Assembly: GCF_036226665.1 (NCBI RefSeq)
Contig: NZ_CP109007.1
Coordinates: forward strand, 4,876,501-4,940,500
Length of the DNA: 64,000 nucleotides
Source: Streptomyces sp. NBC_00691
GTDB lineage: Bacteria; Actinomycetota; Actinomycetes; Streptomycetales; Streptomycetaceae
Direction of reading: 5' to 3'
Positions 43,454 through 52,859 of this stretch are shown here, piece after piece (position 1 is the stretch's first letter; every line of letters begins with the position of its first letter). A program made the position numbers and the translations under genes. Below the pieces are notes generated by a model. The model was not told the origin of the DNA and ran no database searches. It saw only the letters and a program-made list of their open reading frames with translations.

Positions 43454-43867
43454 ATGAAGCGCACCGTTCGCACCGCCGTCTCCGCCCTCGCCGTCGCCGG
43501 CCTCGCCCTCGGCCTCGGCGCCTGCTCCGAGGCCGCCGAGAAGGCCGTCGACCAGGTCGACAAGTCCGTGAACGAGACCTACGAGGTCACGTACGAGGTC
43601 ACCGGCACGGGTATCGAGTCGATCGACTACCACGCGGGCGACGGCACCGCGATGGCGCCGAAGATCGAGTCGGAGAAGAAGCCGGCCGCGCCGTGGAAGA
43701 AGACCGTGAAGCTGAAGGGCATCATGCCGCCGGCCGTCATGCCGGTCTCGCTCACCCCCGCCGACCTCACCTGCAAGGTCGTCTACCAGGGCAAGGTCAT
43801 CAAGGAGGCCAAGGCCGAGCAGGCCATGGCCGGCGGCTGCGTCGCCGTCTCCCCGATCGCGGGCTGA
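43454..43867 (+). CDS. Small lipoprotein (MmpS-like)
   Basis: 137 residues. A basic start and hydrophobic core end in the lipobox LGAC (Cys24), so the mature protein should be lipid-anchored on the outer face of the membrane. The mature part is a single beta-rich domain (TYEVTYEVTGTGIESIDYHA ... DLTCKVVYQGKVIKEAKA ... GGCVAVSP) with two Cys that could form a disulfide, and it resembles MmpS transport accessory proteins. The ATG is preceded by CAGGGGGAA. It sits between the SWIM/DUF5691 and MoxR/DUF5682/VWA operons; whether it belongs to them functionally is open. Confidence 0.82.
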   Translation: MKRTVRTAVSALAVAGLALGLGACSEAAEKAVDQVDKSVNETYEVTYEVTGTGIESIDYHAGDGTAMAPKIESEKKPAAPWKKTVKLKGIMPPAVMPVSLTPADLTCKVVYQGKVIKEAKAEQAMAGGCVAVSPIAG

Positions 43868-43974
43868 CCCTCCCTCACTGCTCCAACAGCCCCTGACCAG
43901 CGGCGACATCCGATTGTCAGTGGCATGGTGCACGGTGGATCCCACAGCAGATCGAACGATCTGGAGGGGGATCC

Positions 43975-45129
43975 ATGCCCGTGCCCGAAACCATCGCGCA
44001 GCCCCGTTCCGGTGCCGAGACGGACACCGGACCGGGGCGGCCGCAGACCGTGACCGAGGTCCTGCGGCCGCACGCCGAGCACGCCTTCGCCGACGAACTC
44101 GCCGCGCTCGCCGCCGCCGACGACCGGCCTCGACCCGCCCGCTGGCGCCTCTCGCCCTGGGCCGTCGCCACCTATCTCCTCGGCGGCACACTCCCCGACG
44201 GGACGGTGATCACACCCAAGTACGTGGGCCCGCGCCGCATCGTCGAGGTCGCCGTCACCACCCTCGCCACCGACCGGGCGCTGCTCCTGCTCGGTGTGCC
44301 CGGCACCGCCAAGACCTGGGTCTCCGAGCATCTCGCCGCCGCCGTCAGCGGCGACTCGACCCTCCTCGTCCAGGGCACCGCCGGCACCCCCGAGGAAGCC
44401 GTCCGGTACGGCTGGAACTACGCCCGGCTGCTCGCCGAAGGCCCCAGCCGGGACGCCCTCGTGCCGAGCCCCGTGATGCGGGCGATGGCGCGGGGCATGA
44501 CCGCGCGCGTGGAGGAACTCACCCGTATCCCCGCCGACGTGCAGGACACACTCATCACGATCCTGTCCGAGAAGACCCTCCCCCTCCCCGAGCTGGGCCA
44601 GGAGGTGCAGGCCGTCCCCGGCTTCAACCTGATCGCCACGGCCAACGACCGGGACCGGGGCGTCAACGAACTCTCCAGCGCGCTGCGCCGCCGCTTCAAC
44701 ACGGTGGTCCTGCCGCTGCCCGCGACCCCCGAGGCCGAGGTCGACATCGTCGCCCGCCGCGTCGAGCAGCTCGGGCGCTCCCTCGCCCTGCCCGCCGTCC
44801 CGGACGGCGTCGACGAGATCCGCCGGGTCGTCACCGTCTTCCGCGAACTGCGGGACGGGGTCACCACCGACGGCCGGACACGGGTCAAGTCCCCCTCGGG
44901 GACGCTCTCCACGGCCGAGGCGATCTCCGTCGTCACCGGCGGCCTCGCGCTCGCCGCCCACTTCGGCGACGGGGTGCTCCGCCCCGCGGACATCGCGGCG
45001 GGCATCCTCGGCGCGGTCGTCCGCGACCCGGCGGCCGACCGGGTCGTCTGGCAGGAGTACCTGGAGACGGTGGTCAGGGAGAGAGACGGCTGGAAGGACT
45101 TCTACCGTGCCTGCCGCGAGGTGAGCTGA
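43975..45129 (+). CDS. MoxR-type AAA+ ATPase
   Basis: 384 residues. After a 90-residue N-terminal segment comes an AAA+ core with Walker A LLGVPGTAKT (about 105-113), sensor 1 FNLIATANDRDRG, the arginine finger RRRFNTVV and a lid domain. The Walker B position reads TARVEELTRIPADVQDTLIT, so the usual first acid (Asp) is Val, while Glu follows. The protein is encoded with a DUF5682 and a VWA protein, the classic MoxR-VWA chaperone pairing in which the ATPase remodels a client held by VWA. The ATG has GGAGGGGGA upstream, and the stop overlaps the next ATG (TGATG). Confidence 0.9.
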   Translation: MPVPETIAQPRSGAETDTGPGRPQTVTEVLRPHAEHAFADELAALAAADDRPRPARWRLSPWAVATYLLGGTLPDGTVITPKYVGPRRIVEVAVTTLATDRALLLLGVPGTAKTWVSEHLAAAVSGDSTLLVQGTAGTPEEAVRYGWNYARLLAEGPSRDALVPSPVMRAMARGMTARVEELTRIPADVQDTLITILSEKTLPLPELGQEVQAVPGFNLIATANDRDRGVNELSSALRRRFNTVVLPLPATPEAEVDIVARRVEQLGRSLALPAVPDGVDEIRRVVTVFRELRDGVTTDGRTRVKSPSGTLSTAEAISVVTGGLALAAHFGDGVLRPADIAAGILGAVVRDPAADRVVWQEYLETVVRERDGWKDFYRACREVS

Positions 45130-47507
45130 TGACGTCCGCCTCCACGGCCGGGACCACCCCTCCCTCCACCAACACCTCTCCCTCCACCACCTCGATCTCC
45201 CTTGCCGCCACCGCTTCCCGGGCCGTCGCCGCGTCCGGACGCGGCCGCGCCGGCGGGCCGCTCGTGCTCGGGGTGCGGCACCACGGGCCCGGATCCGCGC
45301 GGGGCGTGCGGGCCGCGCTGGAGGCGGCCGATCCCGCCGTCGTGCTCGTCGAAGGACCCGCCGAGGCCGACGCGCTCGTGGAGCTCGCCGGCGACCCCGG
45401 CATGCGACCGCCGGTCGCACTGCTCGCCCACGCCGTGGACGACCCCGGCCGCGCCTCGTTCTGGCCGATGGCCGCGTTCTCTCCCGAGTGGGTCGCGATC
45501 CGCTGGGCCCTCGACCGGGGCGCCGCCGTCCGGTTCATCGACCTGCCCGCCGCCCACACCCTGGCCGCCGCCGACCCCACCTGGGACGACGGGGAGGAGG
45601 AGGTCTCCGGGAGCGGCCCGCGGATCGACCCGGTCGCCGAACTCGCCCGGGTCGCCGGGTACGAGGACGCCGAGCGCTGGTGGGAGGACGTCGTCGAACT
45701 GCGCGGCGACGACGACCCGACCGCCCCCTTCGAAGCCCTCGCGGAGGCGATGGGCGCGCTCCGCGAGGCGTACGGGCACGGCGGGCACCCCCGCGACCTC
45801 GTCCGCGAGGCCCATATGCGGATCCGGCTGCGCGCAGCCCGCAAGGAGTTCGGCGACGACGCCGTCGCCGTCGTCTGCGGCGCCTGGCACGTCCCCGCCC
45901 TCACCCGGAAGACCACCGTCGCCGCCGACCGGGCCCTGCTCAAGGGGCTGCCCAAGTTGAAGGCCGAGACGACCTGGGTCCCCTGGACCCACCGCAGGCT
46001 CGCCCGCCGCTCGGGGTACGGCGCCGGGATCGAGGCGCCCGGCTGGTACGCGCATCTCTTCGCCGCGCCCGACCGGCCCGTCGAGCGGTGGATGACCAAG
46101 GTCGCGGGACTCCTCAGGGACGAGGACCACCTCGTCTCCTCCGCCCATGTCATCGAGGCCGTCCGGCTCGCCGACACCCTCGCCGCCCTGCGCGGCCGCC
46201 CGCTCCCCGGCCTCGACGAGACGACGGACGCCGTCCGCGCCGTGCTCTGCGGGGGCTCCGACGTGCCGCTCGACCTGGTCCGGGACCGTCTCGTCGTCGG
46301 CGACGTCCTCGGCGAGGTCCCGGCCGGCGCCCCAGCCGTCCCCCTCCAGCGCGATCTGGCCCGCCGTCAGCGCACCCTGCGCCTCAAACCCGAGGCCGCC
46401 GAGCGCGATCTCGATCTCGACCTGCGCAAGGACATGGACGGGGAGCGCAGCCGACTGCTGCACCGGCTGTGCCTCCTCGGCGTCGGCTGGGGCGAACCGG
46501 CCACCGGCCGTTCCGGCACCGGCACCTTCCGGGAGGGCTGGCGGCTGCGCTGGGAGCCCGAGTTGCACGTCCAGGTCGCCGAGGCCGGCGTCTGGGGCAC
46601 CACTGTCGAGGCCGCCGCCACCGCCCGGGCCGGATCCCGGGCGGTGGCGGCCGACGCCCTCGCCGACATCACCGCCCTCGCCGAGCAGTGCCTGCTCGCC
46701 GGGCTCACCGACGCCCTCCCCGTCGTCATGCGGGCGCTCGCCGACCGGGCCGCGCTCGACACCGACGTCGCCCGCCTCGCCCAGGCCCTCCCCGCCCTCG
46801 CCCGCTCCCTGCGCTACGGCGACGTCCGGGGCACCGGGACGGCGGCCCTCGCCGAAGTCGCCGCCGGCCTCGCCGAACGGATCTGCGTCGGCCTGCCGCC
46901 CGCCTGCACGGGACTCGACGCCGACGCGGCCGGCGCCATGCGTGAGCGGATCGACGAGGTGCACCAGGCCCTCGGACTGCTCCCCGGAGCCGACGGGCTG
47001 ACCGACCGCTGGGCCGGCGTCCTGCGCCGGCTCGCCGACCGCGACCGGATCCCGGGCATCCTCAGGGGCCGCGCCGCCCGGCTCCTCCTGGACGAGGGCC
47101 GGCTCGCCGCGGACGAGGCCGCCCTCCTGATGAGCCGCGCCCTCTCGCCCGGCACCTCGCCCGCCGACGCCGCCTCCTGGATCGACGGCTTCGCCGGCGG
47201 GGCCTCGGGCGGCGGACTGCTCCTGGTCCACGACGACCGTCTCCTGGGACTGGTCGACGACTGGCTGACGGGCGTCCCGGCGGAGGCGTTCACCGATGTC
47301 CTGCCGCTGCTGCGGCGCACCTTCTCCGGATACGAGCCGGGGGTACGCCGGACCCTCGGCGAACTGGTCGCCCGCGGTCCCCGGGCCGGCGGCCCCGGGC
47401 ACACCACCCCCGGAGTCCCCGGCTTCGCGCCCACCACCGACCGGGACCGGGCGGACGCCGTCCTGCCCCTCCTCCATCTCGTCCTCGGCACGGAGGCCCT
47501 CGTATGA
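45129..47507 (+). CDS. DUF5682 protein of the MoxR-VWA operon
   Basis: 792 residues, function unknown. A Ser/Thr-rich N-terminus (about 45 residues) precedes a domain beginning LVLGVRHHGPGSARGVRAAL and containing VVLVEGPAEADALVELA, FIDLPAAHTL and VVCGAWHVPAL. The G-x-R-H-H start and the later H-V-P-A-L resemble the TraB/EreA-type fold used by some hydrolases, but this is inference. The second half is helical. The start overlaps the MoxR stop by 1 bp and its stop overlaps the VWA start by 4 bp (ATGA), so all three should be made in fixed ratio. It is the likely client-binding or effector part. Confidence 0.85.
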   Translation: MTSASTAGTTPPSTNTSPSTTSISLAATASRAVAASGRGRAGGPLVLGVRHHGPGSARGVRAALEAADPAVVLVEGPAEADALVELAGDPGMRPPVALLAHAVDDPGRASFWPMAAFSPEWVAIRWALDRGAAVRFIDLPAAHTLAAADPTWDDGEEEVSGSGPRIDPVAELARVAGYEDAERWWEDVVELRGDDDPTAPFEALAEAMGALREAYGHGGHPRDLVREAHMRIRLRAARKEFGDDAVAVVCGAWHVPALTRKTTVAADRALLKGLPKLKAETTWVPWTHRRLARRSGYGAGIEAPGWYAHLFAAPDRPVERWMTKVAGLLRDEDHLVSSAHVIEAVRLADTLAALRGRPLPGLDETTDAVRAVLCGGSDVPLDLVRDRLVVGDVLGEVPAGAPAVPLQRDLARRQRTLRLKPEAAERDLDLDLRKDMDGERSRLLHRLCLLGVGWGEPATGRSGTGTFREGWRLRWEPELHVQVAEAGVWGTTVEAAATARAGSRAVAADALADITALAEQCLLAGLTDALPVVMRALADRAALDTDVARLAQALPALARSLRYGDVRGTGTAALAEVAAGLAERICVGLPPACTGLDADAAGAMRERIDEVHQALGLLPGADGLTDRWAGVLRRLADRDRIPGILRGRAARLLLDEGRLAADEAALLMSRALSPGTSPADAASWIDGFAGGASGGGLLLVHDDRLLGLVDDWLTGVPAEAFTDVLPLLRRTFSGYEPGVRRTLGELVARGPRAGGPGHTTPGVPGFAPTTDRDRADAVLPLLHLVLGTEALV

Positions 47508-48814
47508 GCACCGGCACGTCCGCCGCCACCACCGGCACGTCCATCGCCGCCGCCACCACCGGCACGTCCATCGCCGCCGCCACCACCGGCACGTCCGCCG
47601 CCGCCACCGGGCACCCCACCGCCGACGTGACCACCGGCCCGGCCGCGCCCGCGCACACCGGGGAGGCGCCGGACGACGAGCGGCTGCGCCGCTGGCGGCT
47701 CCTCCTCGGCGGCGGGGAGGCCGACGGCACCGGCCGTGCGCTCACCGGCACCGACGCAGCCATGGACAGAGCGCTCACCGCGCTCTACGGCCGCGGGAAC
47801 CAGGGCGGCGACCGCACCGGACGGGACCGCTCGGCCGGGCTCGGCGCCTCCGCCCCCTCCGTCGCCCGCTGGCTCGGCGACATCCGGACGTACTTCCCCA
47901 GCTCCGTCGTCCAGGTCATGCAGCGCGACGCGATCGACCGCCTCGGCCTCGCCACCCTGCTCCTGGAGCCGGAGATGCTGGAGGCCGTCGAGGCGGACGT
48001 CCATCTCGTCGGCACCCTGCTCTCCCTCCACCAGGCCATGCCCGAGACGACCAGGGAGACCGCGCGGGCCGTCGTGCGCAAGGTCGTCGACGATCTGGAG
48101 AAGCGCCTCGCCGCCCGCACCCGCGCGACCCTCACCGGCGCCCTCGACCGCTCCGCCCGGATCAGCCGCCCCCGGCACCGGGACATCGACTGGGACCGGA
48201 CGATCCGCGCCAACCTCAAGAACTGGCTGCCCGAGCACCGCACGGTCGTCCCCGAGCGGCTGATCGGCCACGGGCGTGCCTCCCGGGCGATACGGAAGGA
48301 GGTCGTCCTCTGCGTCGACCAGTCCGGCTCCATGGCCGCCTCCGTGGTCCACGCCTCCGTCTTCGGCGCCGTACTCGCCTCCATGCGGTCGATCGCCACC
48401 CGGCTCGTCGTCTTCGACACCGCCGTCGTGGACCTGACCGACCGGATCGAGGACCCCGTCGACGTCCTCTTCGGCACCCAGCTCGGCGGCGGCACCGACA
48501 TCAACCGCGCCCTCGCCCACTGCCAGTCGAAGATCACCCGGCCCGCCGACACCGTCGTCGTCCTCATCAGCGACCTGTACGAGGGAGGCATCCGCGACGA
48601 GATGCTGAAGCGGGTCGCGGCGATGAAGGCCTCCGGCGTCCAGTTCATCGCCCTGCTCGCCCTCTCCGACGAGGGCGCCCCGGCCTACGACCGCGACCAC
48701 GCGGCGGCCCTCGCCGCGCTCGGCGCCCCGGCCTTCGCCTGCACCCCCGACCTGTTCCCGGAGATCATGGCCGCCGCCCTGGAGAAGCGCCCGCTGCCGA
48801 TACCCCCGGTCTGA
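47504..48814 (+). CDS. VWA-domain protein of the MoxR operon
   Basis: 436 residues. The first 40 residues are a Thr/Gly/Ala repeat (GTSAATTGTSIAAATTGTSI pattern). A helical middle (about 65-255) precedes a C-terminal von Willebrand factor A domain with a complete metal site: DQSGSM (about 270-275), the Thr in GGGTDIN and the Asp in LISDLYEGG. The MIDAS suggests Mg-dependent binding of a partner protein. It is co-translated with DUF5682 through an ATGA overlap. With MoxR it should form a chaperone-like pair acting on DUF5682 or the SWIM/DUF5691 products. Confidence 0.92.
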   Translation: MSTGTSAATTGTSIAAATTGTSIAAATTGTSAAATGHPTADVTTGPAAPAHTGEAPDDERLRRWRLLLGGGEADGTGRALTGTDAAMDRALTALYGRGNQGGDRTGRDRSAGLGASAPSVARWLGDIRTYFPSSVVQVMQRDAIDRLGLATLLLEPEMLEAVEADVHLVGTLLSLHQAMPETTRETARAVVRKVVDDLEKRLAARTRATLTGALDRSARISRPRHRDIDWDRTIRANLKNWLPEHRTVVPERLIGHGRASRAIRKEVVLCVDQSGSMAASVVHASVFGAVLASMRSIATRLVVFDTAVVDLTDRIEDPVDVLFGTQLGGGTDINRALAHCQSKITRPADTVVVLISDLYEGGIRDEMLKRVAAMKASGVQFIALLALSDEGAPAYDRDHAAALAALGAPAFACTPDLFPEIMAAALEKRPLPIPPV

Positions 48815-48855
48815 CCGGCCGACCGGGCCTGACCGGCCGACCGGGTCTGACCGGC
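48811..48855. repeat. Two and a half tandem 18-bp repeats at the VWA stop codon
   Basis: CTGACCGGCCGACCGGGC (48811-48828), an identical unit except the last base (48829-48846) and a 9-bp partial copy (48847-48855). The VWA stop codon is inside the first copy. Confidence 0.7.
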
Positions 48856-49301
48856 ATGCCGGACGGCCCGGCCGCCTCGCTCCGCCGCTTCCGTCTGCCC
48901 GGGGCCGGGGTGCGGAATTCGTCGTCGCCGGACCACCCGCACGGGTGTCCCGGACCCCACTGAGTCCCATATCACACCTGCCTCGGAACGGCCCTCACCC
49001 GTCTTCCCGGCGCGTCGTGAGGGGCCGGGAGGCCGTGCCCCGCCTGCCGCGCACGCCGTACGGCGCCACCCCCCGCCCCCTACGGCCGACCCCGTGGCCC
49101 CTACAACCTGTGACCCGTATCACCGCTCTGTTGTGATCTGCGATTTAGGGACCCGCGCCCCTCGGCGATAACCTGCGAGACGGACATGCCGCGTCCACGG
49201 TCACCGTGTGCGCCTCCCTTGTGACAGCGCAGTCACGTTGCCCTTCGCGGCACGCCCACGCAGACAACGAACCGCGATCATCAGAAAAGGGACGGACGCG
49301 C
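48856..49301. other. Intergenic region upstream of sucC
   Basis: About 450 bp without a supported gene. A Crp-like site is at 49109-49124. A TAACCT hexamer at 49169-49174 with ATTTAG upstream is a possible -10 for the sucCD operon. The first 250 bp show no clear hairpin or reading frame. Confidence 0.45.
49109..49124. promoter_or_regulatory. Crp-like site upstream of sucCD
   Basis: TGTGA-CCCGTA-TCACC has 9 of 10 arm bases of the TGTGA-N6-TCACA pattern. It is about 190 bp upstream of the sucC GTG and some 50 bp from a possible -10. Confidence 0.4.
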
Positions 49302-50480
49302 GTGGACCTGTTCGAGTACCAGGCGAGGGACCTCTTCGCCAAGCACGGTGTACCGGTGCTGGCCGGTGAAGTCATCGACACGCCTGAGGCGGCGCGCGAG
49401 GCCACCGAGCGTCTTGGCGGCAAGTCGGTCGTCAAGGCGCAGGTGAAGGTCGGTGGCCGCGGCAAGGCCGGCGGCGTCAAGCTGGCGGCGAACCCGGACG
49501 AGGCCGTCGCCCGTGCGACGGACATCCTCGGGATGGACATCAAGGGCCACACGGTCCACAAGGTGATGATCGCCGAGCTGTCCCCGGAGATCGAGGCGGA
49601 GTACTACGTCTCGTACCTCCTCGACCGCACCAACCGCACCTTCCTCGCGATGGCGTCGGTGCAGGGCGGCATGGACATCGAGGAGGTCGCGGAGAAGACC
49701 CCCGAGGCCCTCGCGAAGGTCCCGGTCAACGCCGTCGACGGCGTCGACATCGAGAAGGCCCGCGAGATCGTGGCCCTGGCGAAGTTCCCGGCCGACGTGG
49801 CCGAGGGTGTCGCCGAGGCCCTGGTGACCCTGTGGGACACCTTCGTCGCCGAGGACGCGCTCCTCGTCGAGGTCAACCCGCTGGTGAAGACCAAGGACGG
49901 CCGCATCCTGGCCCTGGACGGCAAGGTGTCTCTCGACGAGAACGCCGACTTCCGCCAGCCGGGCCACGAGGCGCTCGAGGACAAGGCCGCAGCCAACCCG
50001 CTCGAGGCTGCCGCCAAGGCCAAGAACCTCAACTACGTCAAGCTCGAGGGCGAGGTCGGCATCATCGGTAACGGTGCCGGTCTGGTCATGTCGACCCTGG
50101 ACGTCGTCGCGTACGCCGGTGAGAACCACGGCGGCGTGAAGCCGGCCAACTTCCTCGACATCGGTGGCGGCGCCTCCGCCGAGGTCATGGCGAACGGCCT
50201 GGAGATCATCCTGGGCGACCCGGACGTCAAGTCCGTGTTCGTCAACGTCTTCGGTGGCATCACCGCCTGTGACGAGGTCGCCAACGGCATCGTCCAGGCT
50301 CTGGAGCTCCTCGCCTCCAAGGGCGAAGAGGTCACCAAGCCGCTGGTCGTGCGCCTCGACGGCAACAACGCGGAGCTGGGTCGCAAGATCCTGTCGGACG
50401 CGAACCACCCGCTCGTGCAGCGCGTGGACACCATGGACGGCGCGGCCGACAAGGCCGCCGAGCTCGCGGCTGCGAAGTAA
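49302..50480 (+). CDS. sucC: Succinyl-CoA synthetase, beta subunit
   Basis: 392 residues from GTG 49302 (preceded by AAGGGA). It is the ATP-grasp subunit of the TCA-cycle enzyme that makes ATP or GTP while releasing succinate from succinyl-CoA. The N-terminus [20 protein letters not shown], the lysine-rich nucleotide loop [16 protein letters not shown] and C-terminal [16 protein letters not shown] are typical. The alpha subunit gene follows 20 bp later, so the two are one operon. Codon use is more biased than in neighbouring genes, fitting high expression. Confidence 0.97.
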   Translation: MDLFEYQARDLFAKHGVPVLAGEVIDTPEAAREATERLGGKSVVKAQVKVGGRGKAGGVKLAANPDEAVARATDILGMDIKGHTVHKVMIAELSPEIEAEYYVSYLLDRTNRTFLAMASVQGGMDIEEVAEKTPEALAKVPVNAVDGVDIEKAREIVALAKFPADVAEGVAEALVTLWDTFVAEDALLVEVNPLVKTKDGRILALDGKVSLDENADFRQPGHEALEDKAAANPLEAAAKAKNLNYVKLEGEVGIIGNGAGLVMSTLDVVAYAGENHGGVKPANFLDIGGGASAEVMANGLEIILGDPDVKSVFVNVFGGITACDEVANGIVQALELLASKGEEVTKPLVVRLDGNNAELGRKILSDANHPLVQRVDTMDGAADKAAELAAAK

Positions 50481-50500
50481 GGGACGAGGTCAAGCACACC

Positions 50501-51385
50501 ATGGCTATCTTCCTCACCAAGGACAGCAAGGTCATCGTCCAGGGCATGACCGGTGCCACGGGCATGAAGCACACCAAGCTCATGCTGGGTGACGGCACCA
50601 ACATCGTCGGTGGCGTGAACCCGCGCAAGGCCGGCACGTCCGTCGACTTCGACGGCACCGAGGTCCCGGTCTTCGGCTCCGTCGCCGAGGCGATGAAGGA
50701 GACCGGCGCCAACGTCTCGGTCCTCTTCGTCCCGCCGGCGTTCGCGAAGGCCGCCGTGGTCGAGGCGATCGACGCCGAGATCCCGCTGGCCGTCGTCATC
50801 ACCGAGGGCATCGCCGTCCACGACTCCGCCGCCTTCTGGGCGTACGCGCAGGCGAAGGGCAACAAGACCCGCATCATCGGTCCGAACTGCCCCGGTCTCA
50901 TCACCCCGGGCCAGTCCAACGCCGGCATCATCCCGGGCGACATCACGAAGCCGGGCCGCATCGGCCTGGTCTCGAAGTCCGGCACGCTGACGTACCAGAT
51001 GATGTACGAGCTCCGTGACATCGGCTTCTCGTCCGCCGTCGGCATCGGTGGCGACCCGGTCATCGGCACCACGCACATCGACGCCCTCGCGGCGTTCGAG
51101 GCGGACCCCGACACCGACCTGATCGTCATGATCGGTGAGATCGGCGGCGACGCCGAGGAGCGTGCGGCCGACTTCATCAAGGCCAACGTCACCAAGCCGG
51201 TAGTCGGCTACGTCGCGGGCTTCACCGCGCCCGAGGGCAAGACCATGGGCCACGCCGGCGCCATCGTCTCCGGCTCCTCCGGCACCGCCCAGGCGAAGAA
51301 GGAGGCCCTCGAGGCCGCCGGCGTCAAGGTCGGCAAGACGCCGACCGAGACGGCCAAGCTCGCGCGCGCTATCCTCGCGGGCTGA
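50501..51385 (+). CDS. sucD: Succinyl-CoA synthetase, alpha subunit
   Basis: 294 residues. The CoA-binding Rossmann domain starts with [19 protein letters not shown] and contains [10 protein letters not shown]. The ligase domain carries the phosphorylated His251 in [20 protein letters not shown] and the Glu in [10 protein letters not shown]. It forms the heterodimer or tetramer with SucC. A very strong hairpin lies 40 bp after the stop. Confidence 0.97.
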   Translation: MAIFLTKDSKVIVQGMTGATGMKHTKLMLGDGTNIVGGVNPRKAGTSVDFDGTEVPVFGSVAEAMKETGANVSVLFVPPAFAKAAVVEAIDAEIPLAVVITEGIAVHDSAAFWAYAQAKGNKTRIIGPNCPGLITPGQSNAGIIPGDITKPGRIGLVSKSGTLTYQMMYELRDIGFSSAVGIGGDPVIGTTHIDALAAFEADPDTDLIVMIGEIGGDAEERAADFIKANVTKPVVGYVAGFTAPEGKTMGHAGAIVSGSSGTAQAKKEALEAAGVKVGKTPTETAKLARAILAG

Positions 51386-51424
51386 AACGGCCGTAGCCGC
51401 GGGTTTCCGCGGTGGCTGTAGCTG

Positions 51425-51481
51425 TACGAGAGGGCCCCGCCCCCGCCCGGTTCACCCGGGCGGGGGCGGGGCCCTCTCGTA
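51425..51481. terminator. Very strong bidirectional terminator after sucCD
   Basis: A perfect 26-bp inverted repeat (51425-51450 / 51456-51481) has a 5-nt loop. It lies between convergent sucD and the HTH/sigma-like gene. Confidence 0.93.
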
Positions 51482-51500
51482 TGCGGCGACTCGGCGGCCG

Positions 51501-52859
51501 CTACTCGGCGGCCGGGATCAGCCGCTCCGGACCCGGGTTCGGCTCGGAGCGCAGCCGGTCGCGGAGCTCCAGGTCCTCCGGGCGGAGCTTCTGCGGGCCA
51601 CCGCGGACCGGGACGCCGTTGACGGTCTCGCCGGGGGCGTTCACCGGGATGTAGCGGGTCGGAGCGGTCGCCGCGGTGAAGCCCGTGACGCCGATGAGGA
51701 CCGCCGTCACCCCCAGCACCGCGCGCGTCCACGTCCGCGTCCGGCGTTCGCTGCCGGACCGGACCGTGCGGGCCGCCGGGAGGGTCGCCGTCGGCGCCTC
51801 CGTGACCAGCGCGCCGAGCCGCTCGTGCAGGGCGTCGGGATCGGCCAGCTCCGGGACCCGCTTGGCGAGGACCGTGCGGGCGTGCAGCAGCCGATGGGCC
51901 GCGGCGGGGGTGCTCGCCTCGGTCTCGGCGGCGGTCTCCGGCAGGTCGAGTCCGAGCCCGTCGTAGAGCAGGACGGTGCGGCGGTACGGCGCCGGCAGAT
52001 CGAGGAGCGCGGTGAGCAGGGCCCGGCGGCCCGCCTCGGTGGGCGGTGCGTCGGGGTGCTTGTGGGTGCGGCGCAGCCGGTGCCAGGGGGAGAGGGCGTA
52101 CTCGTACGCCGTCGCCCGCACCCAGCCCACCGGGTCCGCGTCGACGGCGACCTCGGGCCAGCGTTCCCAGGCGCGGTGGAAGGCGTGCTCGACGGACTCC
52201 CGGGAGAGCCGCCGCCGGCCGGTCAGCAGATACGTCTGGTGGACGAGGCCGGGCGCGGCCTGCGCGTACAGCGCGTCGAACGCCTCCTCGGGGGTGAGGC
52301 CCGGGACGGCGGGCGGCCCGGGAGGCCTCTCCGCCACGGCCTGCGGGGCCTCGGCCGGGACCGGTTTCAGCCGTTCCTGAGGCCTCGGGGCGCCCTTGCG
52401 GGCCGGACCTCCGGCGATGACGGGGGAGGGGGAGGGAGCCTTGGGCGGCTTGGCGGCCCGCTTCGCCGCGGCCTTGGGGCGGACGCTCGCCGCGGGGGCG
52501 GGGGCCGGTCCCTGGGTTTTCGCCGGGGTCTGCGGCCGTACGGGTGACGGTGGCCCGGAACGCGGCTCGGCGGGCTTCTCCGGGAGGGGTGCGGAGTCCG
52601 GCCGGGAAGGGGAGGGCGACTCCGCGGGGGCGGGCGCGTCGGCCGGCCCGTGGGCGCCGAGCAGTCTCGCGTACGCCTCGCGCTTGCGGCCCCGTGGTGC
52701 CGAACGTCCGGTCTCCCATGCCTTGACCGTGGCCTTCGTGACGCCCATGGCCTCGGCGACCTGCTCCTCGCTCAGGGCGAGGGCCTCACGCAACCTGCGC
52801 CGCTCCTTGGGGGACGGCAGAGTGACGGAGGATGCGGAATCCGTGGTGCTCCGGCTCAT
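51501..52859 (-). CDS. XRE helix-turn-helix / sigma-factor-like / transmembrane fusion protein
   Basis: 452 residues in four parts. First, an XRE-type helix-turn-helix (about 15-70, [20 protein letters not shown]). Second, a Pro/Ala-rich linker (about 72-185). Third, a unit resembling ECF sigma regions 2 and 4 (about 190-345): [37 protein letters not shown], then [20 protein letters not shown] with a following helix pair. Fourth, one TM segment (about 380-400, [19 protein letters not shown]) and a short outer tail. ATG 52859 has GGGAGG. It is divergent from a DUF6350 membrane protein. Whether the sigma-like part can bind core polymerase is unknown; a membrane-tied regulator is the simplest idea. 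Confidence 0.78.
   Translation of the reverse strand: MSRSTTDSASSVTLPSPKERRRLREALALSEEQVAEAMGVTKATVKAWETGRSAPRGRKREAYARLLGAHGPADAPAPAESPSPSRPDSAPLPEKPAEPRSGPPSPVRPQTPAKTQGPAPAPAASVRPKAAAKRAAKPPKAPSPSPVIAGGPARKGAPRPQERLKPVPAEAPQAVAERPPGPPAVPGLTPEEAFDALYAQAAPGLVHQTYLLTGRRRLSRESVEHAFHRAWERWPEVAVDADPVGWVRATAYEYALSPWHRLRRTHKHPDAPPTEAGRRALLTALLDLPAPYRRTVLLYDGLGLDLPETAAETEASTPAAAHRLLHARTVLAKRVPELADPDALHERLGALVTEAPTATLPAARTVRSGSERRTRTWTRAVLGVTAVLIGVTGFTAATAPTRYIPVNAPGETVNGVPVRGGPQKLRPEDLELRDRLRSEPNPGPERLIPAAE

Noticed and set aside
43454-43867. Toxin or immunity protein in the MoxR-VWA region
   Set aside because: The gene encodes an ordinary lipobox protein with an MmpS-like domain; nothing points to a toxin.
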